Shown: one piece after another, positions 10,992-21,837 of the stretch
How positions within the stretch are numbered: position 1 is the first letter of the stretch
Layout of the letters: each line of letters opens with the position of its first letter
Notes under the pieces: model-generated
What the model was told of the DNA's origin: nothing
What the model saw: the letters and a program-made list of their open reading frames with translations, nothing else
The model's database searches: none
Assembly: GCA_914767885.1 (NCBI GenBank)
Contig: CAJZBQ010000004.1
Location: 1 to 64,000 of the forward strand
From: Blepharisma stoltei
Taxonomy: Eukaryota > Ciliophora > Heterotrichea > Heterotrichida > Blepharismidae
Direction: 5' to 3'
Length of the DNA stretch: 64,000 bases
Position numbers and translations under genes: made by a program

Positions 10992-11408
10992 TTTAATATA
11001 TTTGAAAATGTGTGATAAATTAGAAATTTTATTAATTCTCCACTATTAAAAATAAATTAAGAATTTTTCTCTCTCAAATTGGATTAAAACTTTTTCGTAG
11101 TTATTGACCTTTGTTAAATTGAGACAAAATTTTAATTTTATAGTGGAAGATATGCTCTATTTCAGTGCTGAAAATAAACTGAGTTGGAATATTTTTATAG
11201 TAAAAGATAATTAGTAAACTAATTGCATAATAAGCTGTTGAATATAGGAGCTCATTGTTTTAAATAAAATTAATTTTATTAAAATAGAGATTTTTTTTTC
11301 CAATTAAAGGCAGTTCAAATATGAAAAAACTTTGCTCAAAATCGGCAGAAGGGTTAATTAATTTATATGGAATGTTAAGTAGAAATTAAATAAGTCTTTA
11401 TCGTTAGA
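10992..11408. other. Intergenic, nothing recognised
   Basis: AT-rich spacer between two plus-strand genes; presumably promoter of the myosin-like gene. Confidence 0.5.
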
Positions 11409-14400
11409 ATGAAAACATTTACAAATGGCGAAAGTGCAGCATGAAAAGGCAACCAAATCAATTGGCACAATGAAACTTTAACTGAAGACCGATTTTACAA
11501 AAACGAGAGAGAAAACTTTGGATATTTTTACAATTATCATGATAGTCCTATGATGGAAACGCTTTACACTCGGCTAAGCCAAGGATTAAGATATACCTCC
11601 CTAGGCCCAATTTTAGTGGAAAATGAATACAATGCAGAAGGAGATGAAAATTTCTATAAGATTGATGAAAAAAGCCCTCATTTATTTAACATTAGCAGAA
11701 GAGCTTATAACTCCCTAATTAGCACACAAGCGAGCCAAGGCATTTTGAATCTTGGGAAATGTTCAAATAATTACACAAATCTTGATAGACAGCTCGACCA
11801 CTTGCTGTATCTTTCCAGCAAGCAAGAATCCAGTAAAATTTTAAAGCAAAACTCCTTATTTATCCAAGCAGTCAAAAACTCCATAAAGCTTATCAATTTA
11901 TTTGGTACAAGTATCTATCAAAACGTTGATGTAACTTATACAGGAATTGCTGTACAAGTATTTTTCGACATAAAGCATCGGCTCGTTGGCTCTTCTATAA
12001 GAGCGAAACTCCTTGACCCAACTTTCCTATCAACTAACAGTGATAAAAATTACCCAATTTTCAACAATATTTTTTCTCTCTTAAAAAGCCTCCCCTCAAA
12101 CCCTATGCTCAACCCTGACCAAAAGTATAAACTTATATCAAAGGAGCTTCAAAACAGTGAAAATATCCTGGAAATCATGAACTCGCTTAAAATCAAGCAG
12201 CAAGACATACAAAAAATAAAAGACTCTTTAGCAATGATAGTGCTATTGTTTGAAATCACATTTACTTGTGGCAAATTTACTCTTGCAGGGCAAAATAATA
12301 GAGAAAAATGGGTCCCAAAAGCAAATGAAAATTTAAGCAGGCTCTGCAGGGCCTTCAATGTGAGTCAAGAAGTGTTTGTTAATTTTTTTGGGAACGCTGG
12401 ATCAAAGCGAGAAGCTGAAATAATGGTATTAGATCTTGCAAGGCTGATATATAGGGCGACATTTGACTGATTAGTAACAAAAATTGACGAAATGCTTGAC
12501 AAGCTATCAGGAAGTGTCATTCAAACCAGAAAAAGCTTAAGTTTATCGAAGGATGAAAATGAGGAAACATACAGAGGAACATATTCAATTTCTCTAGTAA
12601 ATTTTCCAAATTTCGACTATCGAGATTCTTTGGGTGGGCTGTATATTAATTGGGCCTTAGAAAGCTTAAAGCTCTTTTCATGTCGATCTTACTTTGAGCT
12701 TATTCAAGCAGTGAAAAGACAGGAAACTGACATAACTTATTTATAGCCCCTGAAATATTTTAGATCATTATAGACCATCCATTTTAATTTTTAAAATTAA
12801 TAATAACTTACCAGCTTTTTTGAAAAGTAAAAACAAAAATGACAAATCTCGTTTATAGTTTTAAGATGCATAATCAGACTTGGACTGTATAAAGAAAGTG
12901 CCCCAGACTATATTTTTTCTGATTGTTATTCTACTGGTGTATAGCGATCTATTATGGTGCATAAATTATATCTGTCCCTCATTGCCAAAACCTTATAGAT
13001 ACTTTATTTAAGCCAGACCAATTTGTGAGTAATTTGAGCTCAGACAATTTTCAAAGATATTGAAAAGAGTTTATAGGAAACTATCAAAATAAATCTATTT
13101 TTAATGACTTCATATCTACTGATTCTTTATTATCCTGCAGAATAAAATTTTCATATGGAGAAATAGCATATAATGTTTCCAACCTCCTCAATGAGTCACA
13201 GAATTTTTTGCCGACATCAACATATTACCCTCTAATAAGCAAGCCGACCAATAAAATTCTTTCAAGAATGCTTCCAAAAATCTGCAGTGACTCAGATGTC
13301 GCTCACACGTCACTTTATGACACCCATAAAAAATCTCTGTCTTACCTGCTAAATCATTTGGATTTTAATTGTTTTTTGGTCTACGATATAACTAATTCTA
13401 AAGCAAAGTATGAATTTTGTGAAGAGCTAAACAAAGGAATACTATTGCCTATTGCTAATTGGTACTATTATGGGTTCCCATTTTGGATCCCTATAGTAAA
13501 ACTACGAAAAATAATGACAAAGCAAAATGAGTCTTTATTCCAAGATGTCATTGAATGAGTCAGGTATAAATTAAAAATAAAAGATTTCCGCTGCAATGAT
13601 GAACTGGTCATGCTCAAGCAAGAAGACTTTAAGCATTTAACAATCTCAAACAATTATTTTTCTCAGATTTCTAAAAAATACGAAAATCAGATTTCGAACT
13701 CAAATTCATATTTTATCATTCTTGGCCACATACGAAGCCAAGAATACAATTTTGAAGCAAAAGCTCTAGAAAAGTCCTACTCACAGATTGACATTTCTTT
13801 TGACAAGTCCTATATTTCTAATGAAGTTCATAAATGGCCTAAAAATATTCGTGCAAACTACAAGCCATTAAGGAGAACAAACTCCTTAATTTTGGCATCA
13901 AATAAGACTTATAATTTTTTCAAAAGAATTTTATCGCATTTTGAGTTATTTGACTACACAGACACTCTTCCCATTATCATAAAAATTCAGTCATATTATA
14001 GAGGATATCTCTCCAGAAAATACTTCAGAAATTTGAGACATTTATTTATTAATGCAAGATTTATACAAAAAATATGAAGAGGTCACAAATCGAGGAAAAC
14101 TTATAAACCTATTGGTATCTGCGTTGCAGCCATTAGAAAGATTCAGACATTTTATAGGAACAGATTCCAAAAATTAACTAAGGCTGCAGAAAGAATACAA
14201 AAATGGTACATTTCGATTATAAGAAATCGATATAAATCATCAGTCACTTCTATAGCAACTGTTGAAATCACTCCATTTCAAGAGCCGGCAAGTCCTTATT
14301 TAATGCTTCATACAGCTCACCGCTACTATGTAAGACAAATGAATTCTGCAGGCAAAAGTCCTCAAAAAAAGTATACATTTTCTCCAGTGATTTCGAAAAA

Positions 14401-15998
14401 AACAAGAGAATTTGCTGACTATCCCTCAGCGAGCGAACAAAAAAATTTTGTTTGCTCCCATAGAGGGTTTATATATTATGCGTTGGCATAATTAAGTTAG
14501 TTAAGTTAAAGTGCTAAACTGGCCATAAGTGTTTGCACACTAGCCTTTGCCCCGTCTCGGCTCCAAGCGGGAAATTCCTCTTCCCATTGCTTACTTGGTT
14601 TTCCGGTCTGAACCATTCGAATCCAAGGGTTAGCCCACCTGAGTTCTTCGCCCGCGTCTGAGCGCTTCGCTAGTCCCGACAGAGAAGGACTAGGTGGTAG
14701 GACAAAACCCAGCCTGAGCTGGGCAAACCTACTGAGTAGAAACAAAACTTCACCCGGGGAGGACAAGAGACTCCTTCTCCATGCCCTACTAGACCCCAAC
14801 CCGGTCATACTTCGGTCGAATGGATTTGTGGAGCCCTGCCTTGCCCAAAATGGGTGAGACGCATCGGAGCTCAACTCCGTCATACGTCACCATTTTATTT
14901 CTTTGTGGCATAATTAAGGGAGGATCTCCACATATCGGGACATTTTCCCATTTTTGGAATCAAAATCCATATTGGGTCATCAGGGAAAAAAAAGTGTGCT
15001 TTTTTCCTTCTGCCTTTTTACTGTCAAAAATGACGGAGAATTATTCTTTTTTATAGTAAAAAAATCAATGGTTTTTCAAAAATTACACTGGAAAAAAAAC
15101 TTACCTTATTATTTCATTATATTAATTATTGCTTACATATCAAATATTTTAATAAAATATTTATATTAAAAGATCTTCTTTTAGGCTCACAGAGAGATCA
15201 AAAAGTAGAGATTTTCCAATGTTTTTGTTCGCTTACAGAAGGGGAGTGAGAAATATCATAATAGGCACGGTAGCTTGAAATTTGACATCCTTGACAAGTT
15301 TAAGATGTACGAAACCATAAAATCGCAAAAAATTGAAGAGGAAAGAAAAAAAGCCTCAGAAAGCACAGCTACACTCATTTCATATAAAAAATCATCAGAA
15401 AGCAGTGGAAATTACAATGATTTTTATAGAAGAATGAAAGAAAAACAAGACCAATACCAATCAAATAGAGATTTACTAATCCACCAGAAAATAATTAACT
15501 TCCCTCCCATGAGCGAATAAAAAAATTTTGGAGGGGGTTAATTTTTTTAAAATCCAATTCGCAAAAACTGGAAAGCTCATATTTATTAATTTGTAGAATT
15601 TATATTTTAATGTGCAGCCTGTTTAAAATTAACCAGAATTAGCTGGAGATTTCATTATACTATTTTATCACTTATATATAATTTTTTTTAATTAAAATTT
15701 TACATTAAAAAATTTTTGTTCGCTCACGGAGGGGACTAAGGAAAAAGACACCCTGACTTTTTCTCCAAATATAAAAAAATCAAGATCGACAAGTTTTCTA
15801 AAATTCAGTGAAAGATTAAACTACACCCCTTCGAAGGAAAGAAAGGAATCTGATGAGACTTCTTTTATATCTGAAAAGCCGAATTTACTTTCGGACAAGT
15901 CTCGAGAAATTGCTGAAAATCGACAAAGAAAACTGCGCAAAGCTTCTCAGCTGCAAAACGAGATCTTCAAATCATTTCAGCCGCTATGGCCTCACTAA
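11409..15998 (+). CDS. Divergent myosin-like protein with IQ motifs
   Basis: Starts at ATG 11409 (MKTFTNGESAAW, TGA=Trp) and ends at TAA 15998 (FKSFQPLWPH). Three IESs are removed (12742-12970, 14420-15255, 15496-15738), leaving about 1100 codons. The order of motifs follows a myosin head. They are PHLFNISRRAYNSLI; a switch-I-like region (IKLINLFGTSIYQNVDVTYT, then IAVQVFFDIKHRLVGSSI); LARLIYRATFDWLVTKID; a relay-like NFPNFDY...LYINWALESLKLFSCRSYF; KFSYGEIAY; and a converter-like ILLPIANWYYYGFPFW. IQ motifs follow (IKIQSYYRGYLSRKYFRNLR and further repeats), then a charged tail. The P-loop position reads LNLGKCSNNYTN instead of GESGAGKT, so nucleotide binding is doubtful. I infer a pseudo-motor that binds calmodulin-like light chains. 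Confidence 0.75.
12742..12970 (+). mobile_element. IES, TA-bounded, 227 nt
   Basis: AT-rich segment full of stops in all frames inside the myosin-like head. Joining TTA (12741-12743) to ATA (12968-12970) gives DITYLSVPHCQNLIDTLF in frame. Terminal repeats are weak, so the exact TA pair is the best guess from the frame. Confidence 0.65.
14420..15255 (+). mobile_element. IES, MITE-like, carrying a nested SINE
   Basis: TA at 14420-14421 and 15254-15255. Excision joins REFADY to HNRHGSLKFDILDKF in frame. The ends are inverted: left TCCCTCAGCGAGCGAACAAA, right inverted CCCCTTCTGTAAGCGAAC. A second inner TIR copy lies near 14445-14470. A complete SINE (14497-14905) with its own 13-bp duplication is inserted inside. 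Confidence 0.9.
14497..14905 (-). mobile_element. SINE-like element nested in an IES
   Basis: Flanked by the 13-bp duplication TGGCATAATTAAG (14484-14496 and 14906-14918). On the minus strand it starts AAAATGGTGACG and ends in a TTAACTTAACTAACTTAATTA-like tail. It shares the 5' AAAATGG start and the GC-rich body with the other SINEs but has a different 3' part, so it is a distinct subfamily. Confidence 0.85.
15496..15738 (+). mobile_element. IES, TA-bounded MITE-like, 241 nt
   Basis: TA at 15496-15497 and 15737-15738. TIRs: left ACTTCCCTCCCATGAGCGAA, right inverted GTCCCCTCCGTGAGCGAAC. Excision gives IHQKIIKEKDTLTFSPN in frame. Same family as the IES at 14420-15255. Confidence 0.9.
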
Positions 15999-16033
15999 TT
16001 TTTAATTTCCTAATAATTTACCCTCTTATAAAA

Positions 16034-16733
16034 ATGCTTTGGCGACCAAGAGTGGCTCTCAGATTTATGTCAACCTCAATGATGCAAGCGAGTGCCTTCC
16101 CTCATAACGAAGACATGACCAAACTTTCTCCTATGGTTTATGACAAGGAAGGGACAATTGTTCCACGAAACTACTTATTCCCCTTTGGCTAGCAAGCAAA
16201 ATCATTTAAAAATCCTAGTTTTAGGAAAATTAACCTGTAGCGAGCAAAAATATTTTAATATTATTTTTGATACAAACTCTTTTTTAGCATGCACATAATG
16301 ATGCTTATTATAAAAAATCCAGCTAATTAGTATTTTAAAATACAAATTTTATAAATAAAATAGATTTTTTTTTTTTTTTATATTATATTATTAAAATATT
16401 GATTGATAAGAGAGCAAGGTGTTTTTACTAGCTAACCAAGTGGGAGAGTTAGTGCTTAGGAAAGAAGAAGAGATCGAAAAGTACGTCCTCAATCTGCTTC
16501 AAAACTACTTCCGCACCTGCAATAAAGCTGCTCTGTCTATTAATAGTTATCTCCCTGATCACGGTCTAGATAGCTTGGATGCGGTCGAACTTGTAGTGAG
16601 AATGGAGGATGAACTTGGCTATATCATTCCTGCTGAGGCACTTCCAGCTTTCAAAAACGTCAGAGCGTTTGTGAATTACATCAAACAAACTGAGGACTTC
16701 AAGGCTGAGTTTAACAAGAACCCAATAAACTAA
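16034..16733 (+). CDS. Mitochondrial acyl carrier protein
   Basis: The start chosen is ATG 16034 because MLWRPRVALRFMSTS is an Arg-rich mitochondrial presequence; an upstream ATG at 15986 overlaps the preceding gene. After removal of the IES at 16176-16451 the frame runs TIVPRNYLVLRKEEEIEKYVLNLL into the ACP fold. The phosphopantetheine-attachment motif is DHGLDSLDAVELV (Ser in DSL). Helix III/IV signatures are MEDELGYIIPAE and FVNYIKQ. The protein carries acyl chains for mitochondrial fatty-acid (lipoate) synthesis and in animals and fungi is also a complex I subunit. About 140 residues. A second IES begins in the stop codon itself (16731) and leaves a TAA after excision. Confidence 0.93.
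16176..16451 (+). mobile_element. IES, TA-bounded MITE-like, 274 nt
   Basis: TA at 16176-16177 and 16450-16451. TIRs: left TATTCCCCTTTGGCTAGC, right inverted TAACTCTCCCACTTGGTTAG. Excision joins VPRNYL to VLRKEEEIEKY in frame between the mitochondrial presequence and the ACP domain. Confidence 0.9.
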
Positions 16734-16984
16734 CTCCCTCTACTTAAATTGGGGGGAAAAAAAAAAGTTCCAATTTCAAGGGGGTTTATTTTTTTTTAAT
16801 TATTTTTATGAAGGATTTATTCATAAAATTAGGCTATCAACTATTTGAATAGCTTTATACTTGTACTCCCCCGTTAAAGCGGTAAAATCTATATATAGGG
16901 TGTTATTTTGTCAGATATAAATTTTCCCTAAAATTGAAGAGTGAAGTTTTACCAATTGTTTGCTCCAATTTAAAGAAGGGAGTA
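16731..16984 (+). mobile_element. IES inserted in a stop codon, 252 nt
   Basis: TA at 16731-16732 and 16983-16984. TIRs of the TTTAAATTGGAAC type: left CTCCCTCTACTTAAATTGG, right inverted TTACTCCCTTCTTTAAATTG. The left TA is the first two bases of the ACP stop codon TAA; after excision the codon is again TAA, so the protein is the same with or without the insert. Confidence 0.8.
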
Positions 16985-17351
16985 AGCTAAATCTACAAGG
17001 TTAGTATGATATAAATTGCTATCTAAATTGAAATTTCATTGTGGCTCCACTTAAGTTGCCTCTTTTAGATATAATGAGAGAATTATTTAATTGAAGGCTT
17101 TCTTAAGAGAAATTATTCATTTAATGCTTTTAAAAATAATTATATATCATTGATAATTAAATATGCTAACTAGAAAATGCTAATGCTAACTTAAATAATG
17201 TATTTTATATATTACTTAAGATCCAATAAATGCACCCAGCATATCCTTGCATCTAAAAAATTAAAATTTTCGCTTTTAATAGAATTAATCAAATAGTGCA
17301 TAAAAATATGATATTAATTTTGAATAGCATAATTATTACAGGCCAAATTCT
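16985..17351. other. Intergenic, nothing recognised
   Basis: AT-rich spacer between convergent genes. Confidence 0.5.
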
Positions 17352-17765
17352 TTACTTGACAGTAGTAAAGAGCAATCGGCCATATTCCCTTAATCTCGGC
17401 AATCGAATTTTTATTTTTACTCCTTTCCGCTTTATTTTCTCTTTTCTCGAAATTTTTCCCTTGATTATTTGAGACCTTAAGCACCCAGTAAAACTCGGAC
17501 ATCTTTCGATACGAGGCTTAAGATTTCGCTTTTCCAAGGTCATCGATTGATTTTGAACGTCAGCTCTCCCTCTCCTTCTAATCACTTCTCTCAATTTTTT
17601 AATTCTTGGATTTATGCTCGGAAGTTTTGATGAGCTATCTGATTTTTGAAGGGCAGTGTCTTCTATGATCCACTTTGAGCAAGAAGACAGAAGACTCTCA
17701 TCGGCTTGCTTTGACGAGACACTTCTAGTTTTGCGTGATTTTCGCAAAGCATTATAGAAATACAT
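17352..17765 (-). CDS. Small basic hypothetical protein
   Basis: 137 codons without a stop, starting at ATG (MYFYNALRKSRKTRS) and ending FTTVK. Very rich in Lys/Arg (for example RKEKIKRKGVKIKIRLPRLR) with a Ser-rich N-terminal third; no family recognised. It lies 123 bp from and divergent to the TTLL gene. Codon composition is like its neighbours, and it could be real, but there is no homology signal to confirm it. Confidence 0.5.
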   Translation of the reverse strand: MYFYNALRKSRKTRSVSSKQADESLLSSCSKWIIEDTALQKSDSSSKLPSINPRIKKLREVIRRRGRADVQNQSMTLEKRNLKPRIERCPSFTGCLRSQIIKGKISRKEKIKRKGVKIKIRLPRLREYGRLLFTTVK

Positions 17766-17888
17766 TATGATTAAGCTAATTCATGAATTTTGATGGATTA
17801 TTTATTACCTTAAAGAAAAGCTATTTTTAATAAAATTCAGTTATTTCTTGGCCACCTTAAAGGTCCAGCCATAATATAAATTAATCAA

Positions 17889-20800
17889 ATGGAGTTGTCC
17901 TTGCTCTCTAATTTAGATCTTTTAGACCAAGCTCTACCTGCTGACCTCAGTCCTAAGAATTCTTCAACGAAGTCACACAAGCGCTCTTCTAACGATGACC
18001 CCCCCCTCAATCTTCATGTTTATTGCAACAAAAATTTTTCGAAAAAATTTTCATGCCTACTGCAACACAAAAATTTTTATAAAAAAGAATTAATGCATTT
18101 TTCTCTAGGTGAGTTTCTCAAAAAAACCATAAACAGCGCTGCTGTAGGCGTCAATGACCTTCTCATCGAGATTTGGACGGCTATTATCATTGCTCGCCAT
18201 TTTATTAAACTTATCTAGCTAAAAAGTACAGAAAAATTTAAGATGCGAATCTAAAATTTGCTGCAAGAGGATTAGGATTATTAAGACAGGCGCTAGCCAT
18301 ATTGGTGACACAGTCACCAAAGACCTCCCGTGCAGAAGGTTCTACCGCTTTTCGATTCCAGCCCAGAGGGCCTATTCCTCTTACGAGTGCCCTTCCGGTA
18401 CCTTCTGTCTCCTCCTTGCCTTGCGGCTTCAGTTTTGAGTGGGCGGCTTATGGATTTCTGCGTCCGATTGGAGTAGCTTGATTCCAAGGATCAGCTCTTA
18501 GAGTCTATCGGGTGTCAAAGTACCTTCCTTCGACAGCTACACGAAAAAGACTGTTCCCCTGTGGCCTGGGCAAAAACCCCAGTTTCTCAGTAGAGGAATG
18601 CCCATGGGTCCTCGGATCAAAAAGACGTTGTTGAGTGCATCTATTTCCAACCACAGGAAAGCAGCCAAAACCTGCCCGGATATACACTTCTTGAGCCTGC
18701 GTCTGATTCTCGGCTTGGGGTCCGTCCCAGTTCGCATTAGCCATAAGGTCTGGAATGCTGCGCCAAGAGGGCAGGCTGACACGTGTCGCCATTTTAATAT
18801 ATATAATTTGTTGCAAGAGACATGAAAATTATTATTTTTTTATATAAAATTTTATATTAAAAAAATTGCATTTTTGTTGCAATAGGCATGAAGATTGAGG
18901 GGGGGGTCATCGTTACTATTTCAGGCAATCAACAGTCAAATTTATTCGTAAAAACGCTGAATCCTCTTTCTAACAGATTTGTTAGAGATGTTTCTCCGTT
19001 GGTATATAGAGACTCTCGCATAGCGAACTCTAAGCTGAATAAACATGAAATAAACTCGATTTTTATCAACTCAGGAAGCTCAGTTCTTCGTCCACCTGAA
19101 GAAGTTCCTATTTATTTTCACTGAAAATCAGTCTTGCCAGCACTTTCCTCACAAGGACTTTCGCAGTCAGCAACTCCAGAGTCTTTTGCCCCAAAGTTGA
19201 CATCAATTGAAAAGAAAAATAAAAAAAGGCCAATTGTTCCTCGATTTAAAAAGCCTGAAATTCAAACGGTTGAAAACCATAATGATACAAAAAATCAAAC
19301 AAGCCGAAATATCAATGTAATGGGAGTAACAACACCGAAGCACAATCGATATAAGCATTTAAGGGCACTTTCTTTGCTAAGTGAGCTTGCAAATTCTATT
19401 GAATTTTCCAAAGAGATTACAAACAAGCCTCCTGAAGAAACAACAAGGAATTATATTTTAAAACCAGTCAGTGCAGAGAACACTCAAAATAATCTGGATA
19501 AAGTCATAGAAGAAACGCAGAGAAGGACTCTTTTAAAACCCCGAAAAAAAGAAAAAAAGCTGATAAGCTCGACAGAAGTTTCAATAATTGATGATAAGCA
19601 GCTTAAGGAAAGCACATATTTATCCTTCCTGGAGAACTTAAGACTAAGTAATGGAATTTCTCTTCCCCACTCCGATTTAAGGTTGGTAAAGTTTTATCTC
19701 GGCCCTGGCAATAACTCCCCGATGATTTCTTGAATACTTAGAACTCGCCCATGAATGGCAAGAGCTGAAAGTAGAAAAGAAGCCACGCTAGTCTGAACTA
19801 GTAATATTCATATGAAAACAATAAAAAAACTACCATTTGCTGATTGAAAATATACTGTTTTTGTAAAAGATAGAAAAAATTCGAAATTAACCAGAAAAAT
19901 TGAGGCAGAAAAAGAAAGGCTGGGATATTCAAAAATTTTGCAAGCAGAAAAATTTTTGCACATAGAGCCAAAAAGAAATATTACTAATAGCGATCTTAAG
20001 ATACATAACCATCTAGAAGGAAATAGGCATTTGTGCACTAAAAAGGGATTATTCAAAAACCTGAAGCGATATTATGAGTCTATTGGAGCTAATCCTTTTG
20101 AAGTAATTCCTTTAACGTTTCACATATCTAAAGGCTTGGATTAAATTAGATTATAGCGAGCCACTGGGAATTTATTTTAGCTCCTCTCCATCCTGGCTTC
20201 AAGCTTGAGCATCCCTAAGCACCGATGTCATTTCACACACCTTTTTCTCTCAACATAACTAAATGGTGACGTCTGCTGTATCTCGGGGAGAATTACCCAA
20301 CTATACTTGGGTCTAACTCTACTACAGAGGACTTTCTTAGACCTGGCAGTGCTCAGGACACAAGGGAATTACCTAATACCTCTTTCTGGGCTGCTCTGCC
20401 TAGAGCAAGCATCAGATTGTTCCCAGAAAGTTTGAATTCACTTTCGCCTTTAGTTTGATCGTCTCTGTGGGACAAGGAAAAAAGCCTGCCTGGTAGCCCG
20501 ACCAGGTAAAACCCCCTCCCAGCCTTCCAAAAGGATATATTCCAACTAACTAAGACTGGGATCAACTCAGGTCCTAAGTCTTCTCACTATTATTAAAAAG
20601 CTCTAAAGACTTGGAAGATCCTCAATTTAAACTTTTTCAAGACTATTTTAATAAGTTTGAATCAGAATCACAGTCGAAAAATACCAAAAATATATGAATT
20701 ATTAAGCCAGGAGAAGGAACAAATCGAGGAAATGGTATTAAAGTGTCTTCATCCCTTGAGAACATAGAAAGGCTTTTACATTCATATTCACAGAGAGAAT

Positions 20801-21462
20801 CAAAACACACTTATATTATCCAAAAATATATAGAAAATCCATTACTCGTTTATAAGCGAAAATTTGATATAAGATGCTTTGGAATGATTACGTGCATCAA
20901 TGGATGTATCCAAGGCTACTTCTATGAAGATGGCTATATAAGAACCTCTTGCAAAGAATACTCTGTTAAAAAATTAAGCAACCGTTATATCCATCTCACC
21001 AATGATGCAGTCCAAAAAAAATCCGACGACTATGGAAAGTTCGAGCCGGGAAATAAGCTTTCTTATGTAGAATTTCAAGAGTATTTAAATGAAATTAATT
21101 CTGGCATTAATTTCGATGAGAAAATCCTTAAAAAAATAAGAAACACCATAACTGATACTTTTAAGTCAGTTTATAAGAAAATCGACCCCAAAAGGAGACT
21201 CCACACTTTTGAGCTGTTTGGATATGATTTTATGATTGACGAAGAATATAATGTATGGCTGATAGAAGCCAACACAAATCCCTGCCTGGAGCTTAGCTGT
21301 GCCTATCTCTCGTCGCTAATTCCAGGACTTATAGACAACGTCTTCAGAATAACGGTGGATCCACTTTTCCCAGTCGATCCAAAAAAGCATCCCAACTGAA
21401 TCGCAGATTCCAAGATCCACAATAAATTTGAGCTGGTTTTCAGCGAATACAGCGAGAACTAA
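17889..21462 (+). CDS. Tubulin-tyrosine-ligase-like (TTLL) enzyme
   Basis: Starts at ATG 17889 (MELSLLSNLDLLDQ), ends at TAA 21462 (FSEYSEN). Removal of an IES (17990-18915) and an exonic SINE (20141-20601 plus one duplication) gives a continuous frame of about 720 codons with several TGA=Trp. The N-terminal third is Ser/Lys-rich and unassigned. The TTL domain follows: ISWILRTRPWM, ANPFEVIPLTFHIS, then IWIIKPGEGTNRGNGI (nucleotide-binding Lys and Arg), KYIENPLLVYKRKFDIRCFG, YIHLTNDAVQKKSDDYG and FELFGYDFMIDEEYNVWLIE with the Mg-binding EANTNP. TTLLs ligate Glu, Gly or Tyr to tubulin tails in cilia and cortical microtubules. Which amino acid this one adds cannot be told. Confidence 0.92.
17990..18915 (+). 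mobile_element. IES with long perfect TIRs and nested SINE, 924 nt
   Basis: TA at 17990-17991 and 18914-18915. The TIRs are exceptionally good: TAACGATGACCCCCCCC continuing TCAATCTTCATG on both ends (about 28 bp identical), then TATTGCAACAAAAAT. Excision joins SHKRSS to TISGNQQSNLFV in frame. A complete SINE (18270-18805) is nested inside. This TIR family differs from the GAGCGAAC type. Confidence 0.92.
18270..18805 (-). mobile_element. SINE-like element nested in an IES
   Basis: Flanked by the 14-bp duplication ATTTGCTGCAAGAG / ATTTGTTGCAAGAG (18256-18269, 18806-18819; one mismatch). On the minus strand it starts ATTAAAATGGCGACACG and ends in a TTAATAATCCTAATCC tail. About 536 bp and GC-rich. 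Overlapping open frames on both strands here are by-products of its composition. Confidence 0.88.
20141..20601 (-). mobile_element. SINE-like element in a TTLL exon
   Basis: Flanked by the 14-bp duplication TCTAAAGGCTTGGA / TCTAAAGACTTGGA (20127-20140, 20602-20615; one mismatch). The minus-strand 3' half matches the other copies: GACGTCACCATTT, GGTGCTTAGGGATGC, AAGCTTGAAGCCAGG and an AATAAATTCCC then AATCTAATT tail. Removal with one duplication joins FHISKGL to EDPQFKLFQDYF in frame, just before the nucleotide-binding motif of the ligase. Confidence 0.9.
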
Positions 21463-21537
21463 AAAAGTCTGAAATAATACATTTTTGAATTATTTAAGTG
21501 CTTAAGAAATAGGAGCATTTTTAAATAAGTAATAAAT

Positions 21538-21837
21538 ATGAGCTTCCAGACCACAGACTCGAAGAAGGAAGAGTTCAGAAAATACCTAGAAAAGAGCGGC
21601 GTCATTGACCAGCTGACTAGAGTCCTTGTAGGACTTTATGAAGAGCCAGAAAAGCCTTCCAATGCAATTGAGTAACATTTATTTAGCTTTATAAAGCGTT
21701 ATCTTGGAACACCTTCAGATATTGACACTGAAACTTTGAGGGCTGAGTACGAGGCATTGAAGGAAAGAAATGCACAACTTGAAAGAGAAGTGGAAGAGCT
21801 CAGGCAAGAGTTAGAAAACTTAAGACCTACTGAATAA
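21538..21837 (+). CDS. MYCBP: MYCBP (AMY-1)-like protein
   Basis: A short gene with one 15-nt intron (21672-21686). The spliced product is 94 residues: MSFQTTDSKKEEFRKYLEK, then SGVIDQLTRVLVGLYEEPEK, then NAIDFIKRYLGTPS and a C-terminal coiled coil (RNAQLEREVEELRQELENLR). Length, the SGV-LTRVLV-LYEEPEKP signature and the terminal coiled coil match the conserved MYCBP family. In animals this binds Myc and A-kinase anchors; in ciliated protists it is associated with cilia/radial-spoke-type complexes, so the Myc role does not transfer. It sits 75 bp after the TTLL gene on the same strand. Confidence 0.92.
21672..21686 (+). other. 15-nt intron
   Basis: GTAACATTTATTTAG; removal restores NAIDFIKRYLG of the MYCBP family. 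It is the cleanest intron in the window because the family sequence is known across the junction. Confidence 0.97.

Noticed and set aside
14506-14883. 125-codon minus-strand open frame
   Set aside because: Entirely within the nested SINE 14497-14905; no homology and bounded by the element.
18505-18825. Overlapping open frames on both strands
   Set aside because: Within the SINE 18270-18805; overlapping frames on both strands are typical of stop-poor GC-rich DNA.
20353-20565. 70-codon minus-strand frame
   Set aside because: Within the SINE 20141-20601.
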